NCBI GenBank assembly: GCA_947359465.1
Contig: OX375875.1
Location: 11,873,038-11,937,037, forward strand
Length of the DNA: 64,000 nucleotides
Origin: Metellina segmentata
Lineage: Eukaryota > Arthropoda > Arachnida > Araneae > Tetragnathidae
Direction of reading: 5' to 3'
In this document: positions 22,759 to 33,950 of the stretch, piece by piece
How positions within the stretch are numbered: the stretch's first letter is position 1
Layout of the letters: each line of letters opens with the position of its first letter
Notes under the pieces: model-generated
Databases searched by the model: none
Told to the model about the DNA's origin: nothing
The model's input: the letters and a program-made list of their open reading frames with translations, nothing else
Position numbers and translations under genes: made by a program

Positions 22759-23056
22759 ATGAAAGTCGCACTTGAACAATACAAAGTACTATTGGAGATG
22801 GTCTAGGATTAATTCTAAACCGAAAGTTCCAAAGAACACCACCACGTAATTTTGAACCACCGTTACGTGACATGGCAACACCTGAGCTGGCACCCCACTC
22901 TACAAACTTTCACACCAAGCCAACGAGAGGGTATTTGATACCACGACAGTTTTAACATTTACCAGCTCCCCTCGTACACGACGTATTTTGATTCGAACTC
23001 GCAACCCTCCAGTCACTTATACGTTACTCTTCCAACCGAGTTACCTTGGCCCCAAT
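22759..23056 (-). repeat. SINE, head type II
   Basis: Complete enough to show head type II on the minus strand: A box in GGTAACTCGGTTGG and B box GAGTTCGAATC, then the shared body. Its 5' edge forms the first unit of the 134-bp array. Confidence 0.8.
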
Positions 23057-23535
23057 ACAAAAGATAGAGGACCTTGACTAACCGTTACAAGCAAAAGTAT
23101 TGTGAGCACTTAAAGTCGGTTAAATATGTCAATCGCAACCCTCCAGTCACTTATACGTTACTCTTCCAACCGAGTTACCTTGGCCCCAATACAAAAGATA
23201 GAGGAACTTGACTAACCGTTACAAGCAAAAGTATTGTGAGCACTTAAAGTCGGTTAAATATGTCAATCGCAACCCTCCAGTCACTTATACGTTACTCTTC
23301 CAACCAAGTTACCTTGGCCCCAATAGAAAAGATAGAGGAACTTGTCTAACCGTTACAAGCAAAAGTATTGTGAGCACTTAAAGTCGGTTAAATATATCAA
23401 TCGCAACCCTCCAGTCACTTATACGTTACTCTTCCAACCGAGTTACCTTGGTCCCAATACAAAAGATAGAGGAACTTGACTAACCGTTACAAGCAAAAGT
23501 ATTGTTAGCACTTAAAGTTGGTTAAATATGTCAAT
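23000..23535. repeat. 134-bp tandem array seeded at a SINE edge
   Basis: CGCAACCCTCCAGTCACTTA starts at 23000, 23134, 23268 and 23402, an exact 134-bp step, four units with very few differences. Each unit holds the 5' half of SINE head type II (with the A box but not the B box) plus ~80 bp of flanking DNA (GAGGAACTTGACTAACCGTT, then AGTCGGTTAAATAT). The array therefore formed after the SINE inserted. Confidence 0.9.
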
Positions 23536-23895
23536 TGTCTGCTACGGATTTTCTGTAAAGCTACCTATCGAAGATGCTAGTGTTTAGGTAAGTCCATTTT
23601 TAGCTTGTGGTGCAATACTTATACTAACTACTTTCCTGAAATTTACCGTCAAACGTTCATAAATCGATATTTATTTTGGGTCATGTTGGGCCATGCTACG
23701 ACGGACACAAAACACACGATATTAAGTAATAGACATACAAAATATAAGGTTATACTGACGCAGAAGAGTAACATAGAACCAGGAAGGAATGCCTCTGACA
23801 GAAATCGAATCTGCGTCGCCTACAGCTCGGAAGTTTGATAGAGCAGAGTAGATAAATTTAATTAGTTTCTAACAGGAAGAACTTTTCATCTGCAA
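23536..23895. other. No gene
   Basis: Spacer before the Helitron; a 77-codon frame here has no recognisable domain. Confidence 0.4.
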
Positions 23896-26264
23896 TCTAT
23901 ATATATATATATATATAAAATTCAAATACCACTCACTCATTGACTCACTGATTGACTGACTGACTCATCACTGTATCTCAAGAACTACAAGTCCTAGGAA
24001 GCTGAAATTTTGCAGGGTGTTTCTTCTGATACCGTAGGGGTGCACTAAGAAAGGATTTTGAAAAATTCGAATCCTAAGAGGCCTAAAATTGACCTAAGGC
24101 CTAAGCCAAAAGCAATTTAAAATCGCCATAGAAATAACATTCAGTATAAAACTATTGCTATACGCATTTCAGATTGCTTTACCAGTGTTGATCGAAAAAC
24201 AATTTTCTTAAACCAAATTAAATTATAATGTTCATGTTTGAACTGAATTTTTACTTCTTGCCATGATGAAAATAATATTTATAAATTTGATTAATGAAGA
24301 AAATATATTTAGAACATGTAATTTCATATTTACTTAAATTTTATAATGTAGCATGAAAAGCCCAAACGATAAACTCATTGATCATAAAAGCTTAATTTTG
24401 CTACTCGGTATCTGGTAACCTGAGAATTAATGTTTAATTTTTTAATTCCATTTATAATTCTTTTTTGGGGTATTTGAGTTGAAAACGAGATGGTTGCAAT
24501 CAAATTTGAGGATTCCCAAGTATTATAAATATGTGTTCTTTTTTGCTTATAAATCATTTTCTTCATCAATATTGTTCAAGTTTTTGTCGAATTGTTTTAC
24601 TTCAGAATATATTCAAGAAGTGGAAATTCAACACGCTAGAACAGATATTTTTTTCAGAATTCTGCCTTTTTTAAGGATTGGAATTTTGTTTCTGTTTGCA
24701 TTATGGTGTTGCGGTATATTACCTATACCAGAAATATTATTTCGGAGTTGGATTTTATATATTTTTTTCCTGCAAAATATCACTAGATATGGGTACTTTC
24801 ATGGTAGTATATGTATATATGTCCACCAACTTTCTTTAAATCTTTGGTTCATTATGTAATAGTGTGTAGATAAAAAAAAAAATTTACGAATCAAAATATT
24901 TTTTAAGTTTGTAGTTTGTTATTTTAAAATGACATGAAAAATTTCAAAGATAACTTTAAAACAAGATGGGTTACGTTAAATTAAAACTGGTGGTCATACT
25001 TTGTAGTTCAAAATATATTTCATAATTTTGAAATAGTTATCATTGAAAGACGATTAAAATAAATTTAATTTAATATGTTTTTCGCGTTTCATGGGTGTTA
25101 TTGAAAGCTGTACTCCATAGTCAAGTAACTACATATATCACTTTAAATAGACACGTGTTTTCCATTTAGAAACCAAATTTTTTATCTTAAAAAGTACCAT
25201 AAGGGTTCAATTTAAAACTGTATGTGCGTTGGAGAAAAGGGAATTTTTAACAAGACTTTGTTGATCTTGGAATAATATTACACTAAGTAATTTTGAAATA
25301 TATAAATTTTATGTCTCAAGAGACAGAAAGCCGAGGTTGCTTACTCTATTTATTGAAGCTGTTCTTACGTAACTTAGATGCATGTGAACCGCTCGTTGAA
25401 AGTGATTTTCTTTTTGTAAAAGAGCTGTAAAATCAACCTTCTGTTTATTAAAAAATTGTTATCGATTGGGTTTAATTTGTCTATTCTGATGACATGTATT
25501 CCTAACAAAAGCTCTGTTATTCCACATGGCAATGAATGGAATTTTCTGGAAGAAGTGCCGTTTGCTTTAAATTAAATTAGTCACGAATGCCGTAAATTTT
25601 TAGCCCCCTTGGACAAAGAACCCGGGTTAATATGTAGTCTATCATATCCACAGGGTTCTCAAATATATGTGTTCCAAATATGTAGATTGGTCAAAAGGTG
25701 GATTAGTGTAGAGAACAGACAAACGTCAACTCTGCTTTATATATCTAACACAAGTTCCGTTATTCCACCTGCCGCTGAATGGAATCTTCAAGAAAAATTG
25801 CGTTTGCTTCAAACTAAATTAATTACGAATGCTGTAACAATTTAATTTACTTTCTTCCTCATATTGATGATGAAATACGAAAATATCGCATACTAGGTGA
25901 AAGAATGGCACAATGAAAACATATTCATAGGAAAACTAAGTGCAAGACTATCCACCGAAAATTCGCCAGTTTTACTGAAATTGAGTGCATGGGAATATTC
26001 GTAGTCACTCGAAAGCTTAAACTTAAATCTTCAGCAGAAGTGTGATAAATATGAAATGAATTATATGGTTGGATACAACATATATATATGCATATTTGTG
26101 TCTGAAGTAAATTGTAGAATCAATGGAGAAATAAAATTGGTAATAAATTTTTTCCCCCGTACACTTAAATGATACTAAGATTCTTTTAAGAAAAAGAATT
26201 GATGATGACTTATCAATCAACATATTGTTAATTCAACCCGAACAAAGTCGGGTCTTTCTGCTAG
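23896..26264 (+). mobile_element. Non-autonomous Helitron with both termini
   Basis: The 5' end is TCTATATATATATATAT after a host A. The 3' end has a hairpin ACCCGA-(6 nt)-TCGGGT at 26236-26253, then 7 bases, then CTAG before a host T. TC...CTAG ends, a subterminal hairpin ~10 bp from the 3' end and A/T insertion without duplication are the Helitron hallmarks. The 2.37-kb interior has no Rep/helicase. Two related ~100-bp internal segments (near 25500-25610 and 25745-25845, with TCYGTTATTCCACMTG) suggest an internal duplication. Confidence 0.8.
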
Positions 26265-26297
26265 TATTTTATATGGTGTAAAATTTTCATAATTTAA

Positions 26298-27192
26298 TCT
26301 CTACTATTATAAAATGAAGTTAGTGTATTGGGTGTTCACCGTTTCCTGACGAATCTATGGCACTTACAATAATGAAATTTGGCATACAGATAGTCCAAAT
26401 TTTTTGCAATTTTATAGTCCAGTCCGAATTTTAAAATTTAATCTAGAGCATTTTAAAATGAATTTAATAGTTTTTTTCTCCTTTGGACCTTTTTTTTTCG
26501 TCCCGCTCCGGCAATTAGGGGAAAATATCAGAATTTAGTTCTTTCTTCCATGACGTCACATCACAATCGTCACTACAGACGTCAGCCTTTGAAACCATGC
26601 CAAATTTTTCACCTTCCGCTTTTAATTAAATGGGAATGCGTAGTCTCCACTCAAACTTTTGACTGTCATTGTTAGTTCCTTTTTGTAAAATCGGGATTAT
26701 TAAAGATAGATTGAAAATTTCAACGGATTTGAAATCTGCGAAACATTTTTTTCTATAAAGATACCTTGGGATTTTCTTTGATAAATAATTTTTCAATTAA
26801 ATATTAATATATTTTCGCAAGAGGTCGTGACGTTAAGCCGATTGGATCTCTTCGACGTTTGACTTTGTTTCAATAAATAATTTTTCAATTAAATATTTAT
26901 ATTTTTTGCAACGTCATAACTTGGCACAATTCCAAAGGACGAAAAACGCAAAATTCTTTGCTTTCTTCAATCAATCGTCTTTGACGTCATCTCCGCAAGT
27001 GAAGAACCGGTGGGGAAAAACCCAATAAATTTAGGTTAAATTTTAAAAATTGGGCTTCGAGGTGTTTCAGTCACTTTTACGACTATATACGTGTGCCAAA
27101 TTTCTGGACTGTAAATGGTATTGATCTTTGTGACGATATTAGTCCCACACATATGCAGACACACAACCACTCCCTTTTAAACTACTAGAGAT
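26298..27192. mobile_element. Helitron-derived segment with two facing 5' ends
   Basis: The left end TCTCTACTATTATAAAATGA resembles the 5' end of the minus Helitron at 42465. The right end, read on the minus strand, TCTCTAGTAGTTTAAAAGGG, is another decayed 5' end. Interior words shared with 41273-42465 include ATTTCAACGGATTTGAAATC and GCCAAATTT. No CTRR end between them; probably two truncated copies head to head. Confidence 0.55.
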
Positions 27193-28632
27193 TTGACGAC
27201 TCTGAAAAACCCTTCCCGCGCACATGAAAGTGAATAAAAATAAAGTACAATTGTATTTTAACCTGATACTTTATCTCTGCCTTAAAAATTGTGTAACAGT
27301 GGTCAGCCTCGGATACCAAAGCCTGTTCCTAACTGTCATTAGTTCTAGTCAAGGTACAGTTTGTTCTTACTACATGAATATTTACTCCCCTTGGATTAAT
27401 TGAGCAGTTTTGTCCTGGCGAGAAATCTTGAACAAGATATCACCAATCAATATCCAAATCCCACACACATGATTTGGAATAGTTCTACCCACGCAATATA
27501 ACCGATCTCTTGTAAAATTAACACACACTAATGCCATTTATCAATATCCAAATGAGAGTAAATTCGAGTGAAATGCTGTTACGTCATTCCTTTGTTTTGA
27601 AACGAGATCGAGATACTTGATTACGGCTAAAGGTTTCAAGCAGTTGAGCGTATCTTTAACACTACGAACCCCTCTCAAAGGATACTAAAGCTATGGTCGC
27701 TTGTCAAAAGGACTGACAGATGGTTGTTTGATGGGAGTTTGGGTCAGTTACACTTCTATTCAGAGAAAGGGGAAGCTTTTGTAATTGGAAGTCTAATAAT
27801 ATATTGTTCGTCGAGCTGGCTCATAGTTTTCAATCGAGCTTTGTTTCGGGTTTGAGGAAATTTAATTTAATTCGGATATATTTGAGCATGTTTGTAATAG
27901 GTCTACATATGCACTAGAATTTTGTTTTTTAAATTTTGACTTTAAAAATCCAATGTTTAAACATTAGTTTGTATCCAAACTCATTTCAGTTAGAAAAATG
28001 CAGATTAATCTAATCATTAATTATCTAATTTAGATATAATTTTATAAAAAGCTTAATTTTTGAACAGGGATATCTCAATTTTTAATTTGTTCAGATACAA
28101 TTCCTATTGAAAATTGTTCCTACTATTATTCGTCTTGTTTTGACCCTCAATCAAATTTAGTTCACTATAATAGGTTTCTTTTATGCAACCGTTTCACCAA
28201 GGAAGTCTGAAAAGTCAAGTTTTTTTCAGGAATTTTGACATTTAAAAATCAACACTGAAAGTTAATTTCTAAGCCAATAACTTGTATTGAAGGTCAAAAC
28301 CATTGCCGTAAGTAGCCATTCCTGTGCCCTGGCTCAATAATTTGTATTTAGGCCCCTTAATTTTAATTAGGTATTATTTCAGAAAATTCATTAATTAAAC
28401 ATCTTCATAATTAATATTTTCAACGATATTGTATTACCTTGAAATAATAGAAAGATTGGATAATCGTTATTGTCCGATAGTTGATCTTAAATCATTTTTT
28501 ATTAATTTTAACTTGCTAAAACTTCTCTTGCACGAAGCAATAGAAACAGGAAAAGTTAGAAATATTCGAAGAGTGACATTGATGTTTGGGTAAGACTCAA
28601 TTTAACCAAAATCTTGAAGAGCCTGTTGAGTA
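27193..28632. other. 1.4 kb without a recognisable feature
   Basis: AT-rich; 27300-27900 looks like unique host sequence. No exon with convincing splice sites found. Confidence 0.4.
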
Positions 28633-28636
28633 TTAA

Positions 28637-29342
28637 GGGGGTCCGAGACACAAAAATCGTCAAGTTTTCGATTTTTTTTAATATTTTAAGAAATTCTCTT
28701 TTTTTGCTTAAAATGACGTCTAAATCATGTTTCTATCTTAATTAGAACTAGAGATATAATAATTTTTGTGGTGCGTTGTTTTGAAAATCTAACACTCTTG
28801 ACAGTTGTTGTCATGGCAACAATATCTGTCTTTAATACTTTAAATGCGTTTTTCTCCATGATATGTTTTTTCAAGATTTCCTCTATGCAAATTGCTATAA
28901 GTCGAAAACCAATAAAGTTTAAGGGTTGAAATTTGGAATATATCTTTTTCAAACATTATACTTTAATTTTTATTCAGCAAATTTGAAACAAATATTTACT
29001 TTTAAAAATATGACTTTAAAAAAAAAGTACCTTAAAATTTTTAAAATTTTTCATTCAAATATTTTTTATTTTTTATTAAATTAATATTTTTTTTTAATTG
29101 CTGAATCAAAATTAAAGTTTATAAATTTGTGACAAATTTACTGCAAGAATTTTGAAAAATGATCAAGAATATTTTGAGTTTTAGCAATTTTAAATGACCC
29201 CTCTTTTTATCAAAACATTTTCATTTTAAATTTTTAAAAAACTTTTGGAAAAATTTTGTGTTGTGATTTTGTTTATTAGTAATCGCTTATTAGTATGGGT
29301 AATCAGTACAAAAAAATTCAAAATTATGTGTCCCGGACCCCC
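28637..29342. mobile_element. 706-bp TIR element flanked by TTAA
   Basis: The left end is GGGGGTCCGAGACACAAAAA. The right end read inward is GGGGGTCCGGGACACATAAT. TTAA flanks both sides (28633-28636 and 29343-29346). TTAA duplications occur in Kolobok and piggyBac elements. The GGGG start resembles the large Kolobok-like element at 54878-57945 (GGGGACATACGACT), but internal sequence does not obviously match. Non-coding, hence non-autonomous. Confidence 0.8.
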
Positions 29343-29409
29343 TTAAGTGGAGATGCAATTTCTATATTTGGTATACAAGCCGTTACTTAAAACTTTCAAT
29401 TTCACATGT

Positions 29410-29738
29410 GAATTCATACTTTTTTAAAACTTTGCTATATTTAATAGCGAGATCAGCTTTTTTTTTAATTCGGCAACACTCATGTTTTGTAGACAAGCCG
29501 TAGAGAAAGCAAAAATCGTCACAGATAGTTTATATTTTTCAAAACGCCTATCTATTTGAGACAATAGTGTGTCAAGAACACTGTAAATTTGTATTTTAAA
29601 TAACTCTTCGGGTGTCAAGTTACTTCTTTCATTAGGTGTTTCATCTATTTTCATTATCTCAACTTTTCTCTTTGGGTTCTCTCTCTCTCCTTTGGGCCCC
29701 CCTTTCAAGTGAGCCCTATGCGGGTTCACCTGTTGCAC
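29410..29738 (-). pseudogene. hAT-like (ZMYM1/DUF4371 type) transposase fragment
   Basis: The open frame contains NLTPEELFKIQIYSVLDTLL followed by SQIDRRFEKYK and, later, SVAELKKKL. hAT-derived ZMYM1-like proteins have an LTPEExFKxxxYxxxLDxLxxxIxRRF segment between the catalytic core and the C-terminal dimerisation domain. Both of those neighbours are missing. The first ~30 codons (MQQVNPHRAHLKGG and on) do not fit the family and probably come from other sequence. Fragment only. Confidence 0.55.
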
Positions 29739-29796
29739 CTTGCTTAGTTAAGGCACTGGTCAAAACGTCTCTTTTATATAGATTAGAATGATACTA

Positions 29797-30364
29797 CCCT
29801 CGGGGGAGCCTGTAACCCCTAGAGGGCGCGTCCTCAGGTGGCGAATAGAGGAAAGCCTCTCCATTGGATTTTCCTTTGGATGGTAGAAGGGAAATAAAAT
29901 ACCTTCCGCGGACCAACAGGTAGAAGTCCAACCTCTTCGGAGGCAATGGCACCCTTTTCCATGGATAGTGCAATATTATGTGATAAATATAATGTTACCG
30001 CGTTCGGGGCAGCCGACGCACCACGAGCTGATTGTCCCAGAAATATCACATCCACTATTGCCAGGCTTAGAACTGAGCATTATAAGGGCATGAAGATCCA
30101 TCCGGACAAAACAAGAACCTATGCCCATTGTAAAAACTGACCCGAAGTCCAACTCACGCCCAACCACATCTGGGAATGCCCAACTGTTGCGGTGAATCTT
30201 TTGAAGATTGGAATGGTTCCACTCAGGGGCTCATTACGGGAGATCCTCTACAGCTGGGATGCACCAACATTGGCAGAGGCTGTGACCAATGCTTTTGATG
30301 GAATCTAGACCGTTTCCCCACTACAATATTGCTTGTACATGGACACGCGAACAACAACAGCAAC
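29797..30364 (+). mobile_element. Internally deleted LINE (half-LINE) with 12-bp target duplication
   Basis: Flanked by AGAATGATACTA at 29785-29796 and 30365-30376. It starts CCCTCGGGGGAGCCTGTAAC, a GC-rich 5' UTR-like block. It then runs into the C-terminal end of an ORF2 (ARLRTEHYKGMKIHPDKTRT, LTPNHIWECPTVA, EAVTNAFDGI then stop) and ends in a CAACAACAGCAAC tail. The His/Cys segment is the zinc-knuckle-like C-terminus downstream of RNase H in I/R1/LOA-type LINEs. One in-frame stop follows YAHCKN. The endonuclease and RT are missing, so it would rely on a complete LINE. Confidence 0.75.
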
Positions 30365-30664
30365 AGAATGATACTATAAATTGTCATAGATCAATTCATT
30401 ATTGTTATCAGTGTTTGAACAAAACATTAAATTGCAAAAACACAATTCTTCAGATATCAAGTTTTAAGTTTTGGAAATATGTTGTATGTACTATGAGATC
30501 GTAGCGGCTGGAGAAAGAATTGTTTCTACAAGAAGGGAGCCGACAGCCACATGTGTGGAAATAACTCAGGGTCGGCGTCCCTTTCTTGTGCACCCCGATT
30601 TCCACCTGACAGCTGGTGTATGTAAAGGACCACCGGCTGACTGTTTCACGAGCTTTTCGCACGT
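30365..30664. other. Spacer with short G+C-rich segment
   Basis: A 65-codon plus frame and an overlapping 70-codon minus frame (30450-30668) lack recognisable domains. Confidence 0.35.
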
Positions 30665-31032
30665 GTAGGGGATCTGATACCCCTTAGCGTGGGTGATTTT
30701 TTAAAAAGAAGTGGCGAGGAAAAGGTCGATGCCCCGAGAAGGAAGGTAAAGGAGATTCGAGCCAGAGAAGCCACAGAGGAAGGTGGTGAACGTGGTAGCT
30801 CTCTGGACAGCTATGCGGGGAAGTCAAACCCCGGGGAAAACAAAAAGACAAACTATAAGAAAAGAAACTTACTGTTTCTACAGGAACAATTGTGCAGTGA
30901 TCGGTTGTGTAAATACAGTTGTAAATAGTGGTCCTATTGTATGGAAATTCTTTTGAGTGTAATAAACTGCTTAAAACGGAAACTGCTTAGTCCCACTCCA
31001 TTTGTATAAGTGTGGTGCCCCAAAACACCACA
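30665..31032 (+). repeat. Possible solo LTR
   Basis: Starts TGTAGGGGATCTGATACCCC and ends GGTGCCCCAAAACACCACA, with an AATAAA about 70 bp before the end. TG...CA ends and an internal polyadenylation signal fit an LTR. No target duplication or partner LTR seen, so this is tentative. Confidence 0.35.
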
Positions 31033-31479
31033 GTACATGGTGATAGTGCCTTTTATGAAGACCCTTGTAACTAAAACTTATTCAAAATATTTACACGAAC
31101 TTGGTATCATTTGAAAGCTAAGGAACTGGAAAATATTTTTAATTCATAAAACAAGCATCCTTATTCTAGTCAATTTTCGTGATTTTTAGCGTATACATAC
31201 ACTTTTAAATAGACGTGGTTCAAGAAAATTCATACTGTTTTGTCATGTATTTATCACGTGGTTTTTCCGCCTCCACGTGGGTTATCTCAGTGAGTGGTAG
31301 TTGATTTTGGGAAGTAATGTGGCGAAAAAGACAAATTTTGTATCTATGTCTTTGAATCTTTTTCTTAAAATGTGTGCAAAGTAACCACTCCAGGGCTGTC
31401 ACCCTAGTTAACGGCTTGTGTCTTTTCTTCATTTTTTGGATACTATACTTTTGTTTACTCTCTGTAATAGAATGCATAC

Positions 31480-31628
31480 CTGTACAGACACAACGATTCA
31501 TTAAGTAAGTACATTAGTCTGTCTGGATCAGCAGTATTATTCACTGCGACGTCAATAAGATCAAGACAACAACTACGGTTCATTCTTGTCATGTCAGAAA
31601 TTCCACACAAAAGGGCAAGTTTAAGAGT
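31480..31628 (-). CDS. Candidate single coding exon of an unidentified host gene
   Basis: On the minus strand the segment is preceded by a pyrimidine-rich tract ending TTTTGCTTTCAG and followed by GTATGC, good acceptor and donor sites. All 149 bases are open in one frame (phase 0 in, phase 2 out). The peptide begins TLKLALLCGISDMTRMNRSC and ends PDRLMYLLNESLCLY. It looks like a helical segment with balanced composition, unlike the surrounding chance frames. I do not recognise the protein, and no second exon was found, so the rest of such a gene would lie outside the window or escape detection. It could also be a TE fragment. Confidence 0.4.
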
Positions 31629-31925
31629 CTGAAAGCAAAATTAGGGAAAGATGATTTTCCAAATAGTCATGTCCAGTGAGAATACGAGCCGCGATAGCCC
31701 GTTAAGCTTTGGTTTCCTAAGAAAGTGAACCGTTATCTAACAGCCGTGATACGTCATGATGCCGCGGGCATAACTAGATGGCAGTCTAAACAAAAATCCA
31801 GAGGTGTCAACTTAGACGGACAGAATACGTTGGAGAATGGGCAACACAGACGGCTGTCGTGGTTTATTTTATTCGAGAGACAAAACAAAGTGGTTTTTTA
31901 TCCTCTAGTTTATAGTTTCTAACTT
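31629..31925. other. Spacer upstream of the candidate exon
   Basis: If the exon is real this is intron. No feature otherwise. Confidence 0.35.
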
Positions 31926-32400
31926 CGGGATCGTTGAAGGTAGAGTAAAAATTTCAACAGATTTCAAATCAGCGTAAATTTCTACGCCAGATATCAAAAA
32001 CATACATATCAAAACCCATACAAAAACAAACAGAAATATCAAAAACAGTTTTATTATTCAATTATTTACCATTTGATTATTTAATTATTTATTAAATAAT
32101 TAATTATTTATTTAAAGAAAATCACATTTAAGGTATCAATCTTTTGAAATTTTCCTTTGAAAATATCCTTTGAAATTTTTATTGTGTGTTTAACGATCCC
32201 GATTTTACAAAAACGAATTAATCAATGGCAGTCAAAAATGTTTATTTATTTCGCTCCTCTTCGTTCGAATCGTTTGGAGCAGGAAATGAAATCTTGCCGC
32301 TACAAGAGAAAAAACGTTCCCCAACTGTTTGAGACCGCTATGACGACAGTCATGGAAATGGCGGCTCCGATCATTTTCGTTACGCTCACAAACAACGCTC
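31926..32400. repeat. Helitron-related foldback sequence
   Basis: The left arm starts CGGGATCGTTGAAGGTAGAG and contains AATTTCAACAGATTT. The right arm near 32150-32201 ends TTTAACGATCCCG. Interior words match the foldback at 44704-45010 and the Helitron at 41273-41979 (for example GAGCAGGAAATG near 32277 and 41450). Confidence 0.55.
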
Positions 32401-32409
32401 TCTAGGAAA

Positions 32410-33240
32410 CCAACAACATTACTATAAAATGTCTTAATTTCATCCGGTATCACAGTTTCTTCAACGACGACATTAAATGCTGCAGAAGTATGGGGTGTAA
32501 TTCCACCATTGAAAAAACCTTGTACACATCAACCAAAAATCTCTTCCGCAGCAACAAAATGTTTACCTAAAAGCTTTAAATTTCCCATTACTATGTATAA
32601 CAATCCGTACCCACAAAAAGAGTTACTCTATCCTTACAATCGTATGAGTCAGCAAATTGTAAACCTTTCAGGTTCTCCTCTACGAAATGTCCCCTCAAAT
32701 TGGGAGGCGGTAAATCATAACTTGAAATTTGTTTTGTTACTAGATCTTCAATTATGATTTCTGAGTTCTGTTTGTCTCTATTTTTTAATTTTATCCTAAC
32801 CACATCGAATGCAGAGTGTCATTTCCGTAAGTTAATACTGAAAGAGTTTCTATTCAAATAACAGGAAACCTTAATTTATCTCCAATTTCTTGTTTTGAAA
32901 ATGTTCATATGGAACCATTGTCTAGTAACAATCGTATCGGAATTGACTCCAATTTTTTTTTTTAACAACACACAACAGGTGTGAAGCAAAATGCCAAAAC
33001 GTTTGTAAAGAGAAAGAGCTGAAAATACATCTTTCTCTCAATTCCACTTCACTATTCTTTTTTTTTTTTCATTTTGATTTTTATCAACCCGAAAACAAAT
33101 ATAACTATTATGCCTACCCTTGCATTCTGTGCAAAACATATTCGTTCTGCAATCCCTGATTCTATGTCTTGTTCCGAGACATAAAAAACAACTCTTTCTC
33201 TTCCACAGTTAAACACTAACATAGTTCCTAATCATGCTTT
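32410..33240 (-). pseudogene. BEL/Pao retrotransposon relic: zinc knuckles and protease region
   Basis: Read on the minus strand from about 33230 the frames give CFLCLGTRHRIRDC then CTECKGRHNSYIC, a pair of CCHC-type knuckles as found at the gag-pol junction of BEL/Pao elements. After a frameshift comes LLLDNGS (aspartic protease region, DUF1758 type), GTDCYT, and AAFNVVVEETVIPDEIKTFY. Numerous stops and frameshifts. The RT and integrase are not seen. The gag-like sequence at 38530-38980 is probably the upstream part of the same element, displaced by the transposon between them. Confidence 0.6.
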
Positions 33241-33950
33241 GCAAAAGAGGCAACTATCCGTTAGGATGGAGCGAAAAACACGAATTTCGGAAATTGAAAA
33301 CGCCTATGGTGGGAATAGTTGGAGACTACCATGCTTATTAATATTACAAAATGTGAGCTAAATCAATAAAAATCTTCAAGTGCCAAAATCACTTAGAAAT
33401 TTCGAAAATTTTCCAATTTCTTCACAAAAATAATAATAACGCATTTAAAAAATTTAATACATCGTATTTAAAGCCATGGGTGGGTGAAGTGAACTTCCCA
33501 GACTGTAAAAAAAGTGTTACACCTAACGTTATCCCGGAAATTAAAAAAATTCCATTTTTTTAGAGCGCTATATCACGCACGTCTCCACTCCTCTCAATAG
33601 ACTCATCATTGCATTCCTCGCTGCTGGGGTGCTCGGTCGCTTCCCTTTCTTTGCTTGTTTATAAGGGGTAAATCACTTTTATTTCACCACATGGAGTGGA
33701 GGTGTCTGGGTTTCTTTAAATACCCGCCCACTAATTTTGCAAGTATCTAGTAGGTGTATGCTCCTGCAAATGCCCTACCGATATAGTCTATCGAAGAAAA
33801 CTAAGTTCTTTGTTCAAATTGATTCGCTTTCGTTTGTTGGTGCGTATTTTACTGTGTATTTTTAATTATTTTAGATATTTTTTACATCGAATTTTAATTT
33901 TAAGTTCAGTTTTGTTTGTTAAGGATACACGCTTCTGTGAATAAGTCGGA

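Noticed and set aside
23898..23918. (TA)n microsatellite
   Set aside because: It is the 5' terminus of the Helitron rather than an independent feature.
24479..24859. 126-codon frame with hydrophobic stretches inside the Helitron
   Set aside because: AT-rich composition gives Phe/Ile/Leu runs by chance; no recognisable domain.
28637..29342. Assignment of the TTAA element to piggyBac
   Set aside because: No transposase and no CCCTWG-type piggyBac terminus; left as Kolobok/piggyBac-like.
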